Shown here piece by piece: positions 5,893 through 10,301 of a DNA stretch of 10,301 nt. Below the pieces are notes generated by a model that saw only the letters and a program-made list of their open reading frames with translations, did not search any database and had not been told where the DNA came from. How positions within the stretch are numbered: position 1 is the stretch's first letter; each line of letters starts with the position of its first letter. The position numbers were made by a program, and so were the translations under genes. Source of the stretch: Chromera velia (Eukaryota; Sar; Chromeraceae); contig JAHBMJ010003525.1 of the NCBI GenBank assembly GCA_018398765.1, forward strand, positions 1 through 10,301, read 5' to 3'.

Positions 5893-8800
5893 CTGCATGC
5901 AAACACGAGGTTGGGAAAAGGAAGGCAGAGGCATACGTCAATCTACTTGAATCAAACAGCAGGCATTGAAGCCGACTTTTGTTTCCGACACTATCACAAA
6001 CCTGCACGGTCTTGAAGAGAGAGAGGGGGAGAGGTGAAGTGGCAGAGAGAGAGAAAAGAAAAACCTAACATTGCATCCAGAGCCACGTTTAGTGAGGGGA
6101 CCAGGAGGACAAAAACCTACAGAGCTTCTGCCACACAAACGAACGGAGTGTCCCTTCATGCAGATGGATGAATTTTCCTCTTCTCCTAGCTCCCTGAGAC
6201 ACATCACTGTATTTGACTGATAAAACGAGAGTAAAAAGTGTCGCCAAAAAGAAAGAGGAAAGAAGGCAAAACAAAAATGGAAAAGAGAGGATCTCGGACT
6301 GCACACTTTCATGAGCAACACACACCAATGACCCAAAAACCCACCGGGCGCTGCCCTCAGTTCGAGAGCCCCATCCAGCTCCAGGCCTCCCTTCTCGATC
6401 GTCACGTCTCCCTCCAAGATCAGCGTGGACTTCCCTGAAATCTTCACTGGGCCCTTCACCTTCTCTTTCATGGTCTCGATCGTCTGTGCAAACGACGGCA
6501 GGAGCACAACATGGGGTCCCATCACGTAGTCAACATCCAAGAACGTGCAGGGGGAGGGGGCGGCAATGTCACAAGGAAGGTTCTGCTGCTTGAGGGCGAT
6601 CTCCAGAAGCTTCGCAGCGTTGGAGTAACAGTCCGACTCTCCTGCACGCACGCAGTCAGAGAGACAGACAAATATTGATACATGGAGTGAGCAAAAGAGG
6701 GGGGAAAAGACAGGCAGACTGACAGAGACACAGACAGAAACGTAAACCTGTAAACACAGAATAAAGCACACAAAAGCAGCAACACCAACTAAAAAAAGAG
6801 GCAAGAAAAGAAATGGTTCTTTTGGCTCCACACATGCACACAGATATACACAAGCGCGATGGGGGAGCCAAGGGCCCATTGAAGTGGGCAGAAACGGATA
6901 AGCGGCTGAGACGAGACTTTTCGCACGAACGTATGTGTCTTTTCTGTCTTCACACGAGCACCCAAATTTCATTCTTGCCCCTCTGTTGACTGTCTACATG
7001 GACATGTGTGCCTTTTCTGTCTTCACATGAGCACCCAAATTTCATTCTTGCCCCTCTGTTGACTGTCTAGATGGACATGTGTGTCTTTTCTGTCTTCACA
7101 CGAGCACCCAAATTTCGTTCTTGTCCCTCTGTTGACTGTCTACATGGACATGTGTGCCTTTTCTGTCTTCACATGAGCACCCAAATTTCATTCTTGCCCC
7201 TCTGTTGACTGTCTAGATGGACATGTGTGCCTTTTCTGTCTTCACATGAGCACCCAAATTTCATTCTTGCCCCTCTGTTGACTGTCTAGATGGACATGTG
7301 TGTCTTTTCTGTCTTCACACGAGCACCCAAATTTCCCTCTTTTTTCTCTACTGACTGTTTGGATTGCGGTGGATGTGTTTTTGTTCTTCCCTCAGAGGAA
7401 CGAGATACGGTGCAGGAACCTACATGCGGGATTAAAGAGCACAAAGCAACGAGATGTCCTGCCAACGTCTTTCATTTCCCCCCGCCACACCCACCGGAGA
7501 ATGCAGCTTCCGGAGCGATTCCCTGCTTTGCCTTCGCAGCGGCATCCTTGACGTTATTCTTCACAGTAGAGAAGCAGAGCCACCGTGCCAGCTGAGTAAA
7601 GCCCACCTTGTCGGAGCTCTTCAGGAGACGGGGAAAGTCTTGCATCATGCACTCCAGACGGGTGGGGGACTTGAAAGCCGTCTTTGTGGCGTCCTGCATA
7701 TCAACGACACTCAAAAGTGGACATGACGTTCTAATGATGGCGCGGGCGGTAACGAGGAACGAAGGAAGCAAGGAAGAAATACCGAAAGAAACGAACGAAG
7801 GCACAAAAGGAAGAAGGAAGTCGTCCGATCCCAGTCGTCTCAAAAAAAAGGGGACGATCGATCTGCCCTGCATGCCCTCTTCCTATTTATTCCTTTCTAT
7901 CCTCTCTCTGACTCACCTTGTACTTTGGGTTAACAAATTCCGGCATTGCGCCCTTTGTCTCGTTGAGCACTTCCTTGAACCTATCGAGCTTGAAGACGAG
8001 AACGTTGATGTTCCCGGGGAACTTGGAGTTTCCTGTCGTTGGGTCAGGAACGTCGCCCTTCTTCTCGCCTGTCTCCTTCAAAAGGGGATCTGCAGGGGAA
8101 ACAATTCGTGTGTGTATATTTGTTTTTCTTCACAAAGAGAACACAAGAAGGGAAGAAATCCTGTCCGTACTCTGCGGACTTGAGCTTTGCGATCCACCCT
8201 TGCTCGGCAGCTGAGAACGCCATTGATCTAACAAACAGAGCGAAGAGGACGAAAGGCGGGGCCAAAACGATGAAAAGGGGAGGAATGTTGGCAGATAAGA
8301 AGGAGAGAAATCCCTCGGGGTTCCTCTCTTGCTTCCCTTCTTCTGGTTTCAGTCCCTCCGCCGAAGAGACAGGCTGATGGTCTGACGGCTCGATCGCGAA
8401 TAATCGGGGACAAGCACACGTGATTTGGGGGGCGTTTCTCCCGCAGAAAACCAAGAGGGTCTGATGCGAAAAGGGTTAACCACGTGCAGTACCAGCCACA
8501 AACAAAACAAAGTGCAGCGACGAGCTAGCTTTCTGACGAAGATCTGAGCCATCACGCATGCACTCAGCCTTCTCCCGAGCGGCCCCCGAGCGGCCGGTCT
8601 GTCTGCATGAGCGCAGGTTGCGCCGTTCTCACTCAAAAAACCCTCCCTCTGCGGGATTAGAATTTGCGACCATCTGATCTGAAGTCAGACATTCTATTCA
8701 CTTGACCAAAAGAAAAAAAAAAAATCTGCGAGATTCAAACTTGCGATCTAAAGCCGCGTGAGGTTCAAATTCCATGTTGAAAGGCAAGTGGAAGATTTCC

Positions 8801-9326
8801 TATCGAAGGTGGACAGAGAGCCGTGTGTGTGTGTGTGTATGAGAGAGAGAGAGAGAGATGCATGTGCAGAGAACACAAAGAGAGTTGCACCGACCGAGCT
8901 GATTGTATTCAACGTTGATCGTCAGCGCGGTGCCGTCCTCCTTCGCGAGCTTGCAGATCCCTCCAACAGCCTCACCCGGTTTCCTGACCACCAGGCAAAA
9001 GAAAGGGCCCAAAGGAAAGAGGAGAAATGATGTTGTCCCTTCCCCATTTACCTTTCTCCTTCCGTCTCATGAACAGCATTCACGCACTCACTGAAGCCCC
9101 CACGCCACCCGAGCTAGAAAAATTGGATCCATGGCAAAAGACGACCATCCAATGCTGCATCAAGCTTCTCTCTCTGCCTGCCAGTCGCTGCCTGCCTGCC
9201 TGTCTGCCTGACAGATGATCTTTCTTCTTCTCACCTAGGGACGGTAACGGAGTTCATCACGAAGTCGTTTGTTGCGGAGACGCCGACAATCGCGGGCAGC
9301 GCTCTGAAGATAAGGGCGTTTGTGTC
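5723..9326 (-). CDS. UDP-sugar pyrophosphorylase, C-terminal six exons (5' end outside window)
   Basis: The enzyme (EC 2.7.7.64) makes UDP-sugars from UTP and various sugar 1-phosphates in the cytosol, feeding glycan synthesis and sugar salvage. Joining exons 9326-9235, 8983-8895, 8089-7917, 7693-7495, 6641-6345 and 5892-5723 gives 1020 nt, 339 residues and a TGA. Family hallmarks in order are DTN, a [12 protein letters not shown] segment, [54 protein letters not shown] and a C-terminal beta-helix-like domain with LDGAL. Plant members are about 600 residues, so the N-terminal half with the nucleotide-binding loop lies beyond the right edge, across an intron of at least 975 bp. All five junctions are GT-AG and phase-compatible, so the copy looks functional. 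The low complexity of the introns is the main oddity. A UDP-glucose- or UDP-N-acetylhexosamine-specific relative is less likely given the close match to USP motifs. Confidence 0.93.
6345..6641 (-). CDS. USP exon (C-terminal linker and beta-helix)
   Basis: The exon starts after GTGCAG and completes a Gly codon. It encodes a helical part ([13 protein letters not shown]) and a region with alternating hydrophobic residues ([25 protein letters not shown]) typical of the C-terminal left-handed beta-helix of this enzyme group. It ends one base into the Gly codon of APG at G|GTGGGT. Confidence 0.92.
6931..7360. repeat. 73-bp minisatellite, about six copies, in a USP intron
   Basis: The landmark CCCAAATTTC recurs at 6961, 7034, 7107, 7180, 7253 and 7326, exactly 73 bp apart. 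Two unit types alternate: one with TGTGTC and CACACGAG, the other with TGTGCC and CACATGAG, in the order A B A B B A. Spacer variants CTACATGG and CTAGATGG follow the same order, so the first four units look like a duplicated 146-bp dimer. The last unit decays after 7334. The array lies wholly inside the intron 6642-7494. Confidence 0.95.
7495..7693 (-). CDS. USP exon with [11 protein letters not shown] motif
   Basis: This is the most diagnostic exon. After the acceptor ATATGCAG it reads [20 protein letters not shown], then VGFTQL and VKNN, all strongly conserved in USP. It ends one base into a Gly codon at the donor G|GTGGGT. The next exon is reached across an 853-bp intron containing the 73-bp minisatellite. 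Confidence 0.94.
7917..8089 (-). CDS. USP exon (DPLL to NPKYK)
   Basis: The acceptor is CCCCTGCAG and the exon completes the Asp of DPLL. It carries the [13 protein letters not shown] loop and the FVNPKYK motif of the sugar-binding half, and ends in phase 0 at the strong donor AAG|GTGAGT. The following intron is only 223 bp, one of the two short introns here. Confidence 0.92.
8161..8223 (-). other. Coding-like segment with ATG inside a USP intron
   Basis: On the minus strand an ATG at 8223-8221, preceded by a pyrimidine-rich TTTGTTTGTTAG, opens a frame reading [14 protein letters not shown] and then KSAEYGQ, continuing past 8161. It does not belong to the main USP message: the flanking exons already join perfectly at NVEYNQL-DPLL, and the frame does not fit that phase. 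The S..EQ..IAKL..GQ pattern faintly recalls the start of plant USP proteins. It may be an alternative first exon, a rearranged exon copy or chance. Confidence 0.25.
8641..8716 (-). pseudogene. tRNA-like relic (Trp- or Arg-type anticodon arm, anticodon UCA)
   Basis: Read on the minus strand, the segment has a D-arm-like TTGGTCAAGTGAATAGAAT. A perfect 5-bp anticodon stem TCTGA/TCAGA (8689-8685 and 8677-8673) encloses the 7-nt loop CTTCAGA, which has U33 and anticodon UCA. A T-arm-like GCAAA-TTCTAAT-CCCGC follows, and then a six-T run (8640-8635) of Pol III type. The T stem pairs at only two positions and no good acceptor stem forms, so it is degenerate. The anticodon arm matches eukaryotic tRNA-Trp (CCA) or tRNA-Arg (UCG) with one change. 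A tRNA-derived SINE fragment fits as well as a pseudogene does. Confidence 0.55.
8713..8765 (-). pseudogene. Second, partial tRNA-like relic
   Basis: A 24-bp stretch at 8725-8748 matches 8648-8671 at 19 positions, 77 bp away, about one tRNA length. On the minus strand it gives a loop CTTTAGA, a B-box-like AAGTTTGAATCTCGC and a 12-T run. The variable region and D arm are not recognisable. It looks like a more decayed tandem copy of the neighbouring relic, consistent with a SINE head. Confidence 0.4.
8823..8859. repeat. Compound (GT)n-(GA)n microsatellite
   Basis: A run of GT repeats passes through TAT into a run of GA repeats. It lies inside the intron between the exons 8983-8895 and 8089-7917. 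Confidence 0.9.
8895..8983 (-). CDS. USP exon (VPRK to NVEYNQL)
   Basis: The exon follows a GGTCAG acceptor and encodes the [11 protein letters not shown] and INVEYNQL stretch, equivalent to [13 protein letters not shown] of plant enzymes. It ends one base into the Asp codon at the donor G|GTCGGT. The exon is 89 nt (29 complete codons plus split codons at both ends), and both junction phases agree with its neighbours. Confidence 0.9.
9235..9326 (-). CDS. USP exon with DTN motif
   Basis: This is the first USP exon visible in the window. It begins after GATCGCAG with the DTN of the substrate-binding pocket and continues with an LP.IVGVSAT segment. It ends in phase 2 at the donor AG|GTGAGA. The next exon adds the third base of an Arg codon, giving the conserved VPRK. 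The exon upstream, which should end near a conserved FFQ, is not found in the remaining 975 bp. Confidence 0.9.
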
Positions 9327-9540
9327 CTGCGATCATCATTTCAAAACAATGAATGCTTCATCTTTCGTTTTGAACTCGTTTGACTAAATTGACTACCTTG
9401 ACTTTTCTTTGCGAAACCACGGCACGGCATGAGCGTCTTGAGAGGACAAGCCAGAGGACAAACACACCTTCCTGGTGTGCTGATGTGGGGGGCAAAAGGC
9501 GGTCAAAGGATATCCCAATCTCTTTGTAGAAGAATAAAAG

Positions 9541-9557
9541 CACACACAGACAGACCG

Positions 9558-9592
<35 letters not shown>

Positions 9593-9604
9593 CACACACA
9601 CAGA

Positions 9605-9660
<56 letters not shown>

Positions 9661-9710
9661 CGAGAGCGAGAGCGAGAGCGGGGGAGGGAGAGAGAGAGAG
9701 AGAGAGAGAA
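9541..9710. repeat. Compound (CA)n-(GA)n microsatellite
   Basis: Long CA repeats (to about 9636), interrupted by a few G-containing units, lead into GA repeats with an internal GAGAGC motif repeated three times. It lies in the USP intron upstream of exon 9326-9235. The long low-complexity ORFs that cross it on both strands are artefacts of the dinucleotide repeat. Confidence 0.95.
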
Positions 9711-9800
9711 ACGCACTCAGACATGACCCCCCCTGCCACCCACAAACACATATTCACACGCAGACGTACTGTGTACCATCAGCATCACACACACACACAC

Positions 9801-10301
9801 TGACAAAGCACTCACAAAGCACCCACAAAGCACTCACAGAGCACTCACAAAGCGCTCACAAAGCACTCACAAAGCACTCACAAAGCACTCACAAAGCACT
9901 CACGAAGCACCCACAAAGCACCCACAAAGCACTCACGAAGCACTCACAAAGCACTCACAAAGCACTCACAAAGCACTCACAAAGCACCCACAAAGCACCC
10001 ACAAAGCACTCACAAACTCACAAAGCACTCACAAAGCACTCACAAAGCACTCATGAAGCACTCACAAAGCACCCACAAAGCACCCACAAAGCACCCACAA
10101 AGCACTCACAAACTCACAAAGCACTCACAAAGCACTCACAAAGCACTCACGAAGCACCCACAAAGCACCCACAAAGCACTCACAAAGCACCCACAAAGCA
10201 CTCACAAAGCACTCACAAAGCACCCACAAAGCACTCACAAACTCACAAAGCACTCACGAAGCACTCACAAAGCACTCACGAAGCACTCACAAAGCACTCA
10301 C
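9801..10301. repeat. 11-bp satellite (CTCACAAAGCA), runs off the window
   Basis: More than 40 tandem 11-bp units occur. They vary mainly at two sites (CTC or CCC; CACAAAG or CACGAAG). A shortened 8-bp unit gives CACAAACTCA starting at 10011, 10107 and 10236, spaced 96 and 129 bp (a difference of three units), so the array has a higher-order structure. It presumably sits in the large USP intron, because the upstream half of that gene has not yet appeared. Confidence 0.95.

Noticed and set aside
6931-7360. CRISPR-like array
   Set aside because: The units are contiguous tandem copies without unique spacers and lie in a spliced eukaryotic intron.
7608-8183. 191-codon plus-strand ORF
   Set aside because: It lies antisense to two well-supported USP exons and their introns and has no recognisable features.
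8641-8765. Plastid DNA insertion (UGA-reading tRNA-Trp)
   Set aside because: The anticodon arm matches nuclear eukaryotic tRNA-Trp or tRNA-Arg rather than plastid tRNA-Trp, and no other plastid-like sequence surrounds it.
9358-9803. Long ORFs on both strands across the CA/GA tract
   Set aside because: They encode only Cys-Val, Ser-Leu or Thr-His dipeptide repeats produced by the microsatellite.

Overview
The window looks like nuclear DNA from a protist, most likely a photosynthetic one. The grounds are a protein gene cut into short exons by GT-AG introns, introns and flanks full of microsatellites and minisatellites, and a reverse transcriptase (RT) unlike bacterial ones. A chromerid or other alveolate alga would fit, but nothing here fixes the lineage and I hold that guess loosely.

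Left part (1-4450). Bases 1-1300 are strongly AT-rich, with homopolymer runs, short tandem repeats and inverted repeats, and hold no credible gene. From about 1300 the composition becomes balanced and a plus-strand retroelement follows. One reading frame is open from 1609 to 3996 and encodes a divergent RT with recognisable palm motifs A, B and C and a thumb-like tail. It is broken once, by an in-frame TAG at 3058-3060 between motifs A and B. A small ORF (3993-4352) starts on an ATGA overlap with the RT stop. It is followed by two hairpins and a T-run (4399-4448) that may mark the element's 3' end. I see no endonuclease domain, terminal repeats or target-site duplication.

Middle (4449-5722). 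A second AT-rich stretch (to about 4860) is followed by balanced, apparently non-coding DNA that probably includes the 3' UTR of the next gene.

Right part (5723-10301). The minus strand carries the C-terminal 339 residues of a UDP-sugar pyrophosphorylase (USP) in six exons: 9326-9235, 8983-8895, 8089-7917, 7693-7495, 6641-6345 and 5892-5723. All five junctions have GT/AG ends and matching phases, and the joined exons read without interruption to a TGA. The N-terminal half lies beyond the right edge. The introns hold a six-copy 73-bp minisatellite (6931-7360), two tandem tRNA-like relics (8641-8765), an unexplained short coding-like segment (8161-8223), a compound CA/GA microsatellite (9541-9710) and an 11-bp satellite (9801-10301) that runs off the window.

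The RT element and the USP gene point toward each other (tail to tail). Nothing suggests that they work together; the retroelement looks like an insertion near the 3' end of a housekeeping sugar-nucleotide gene.
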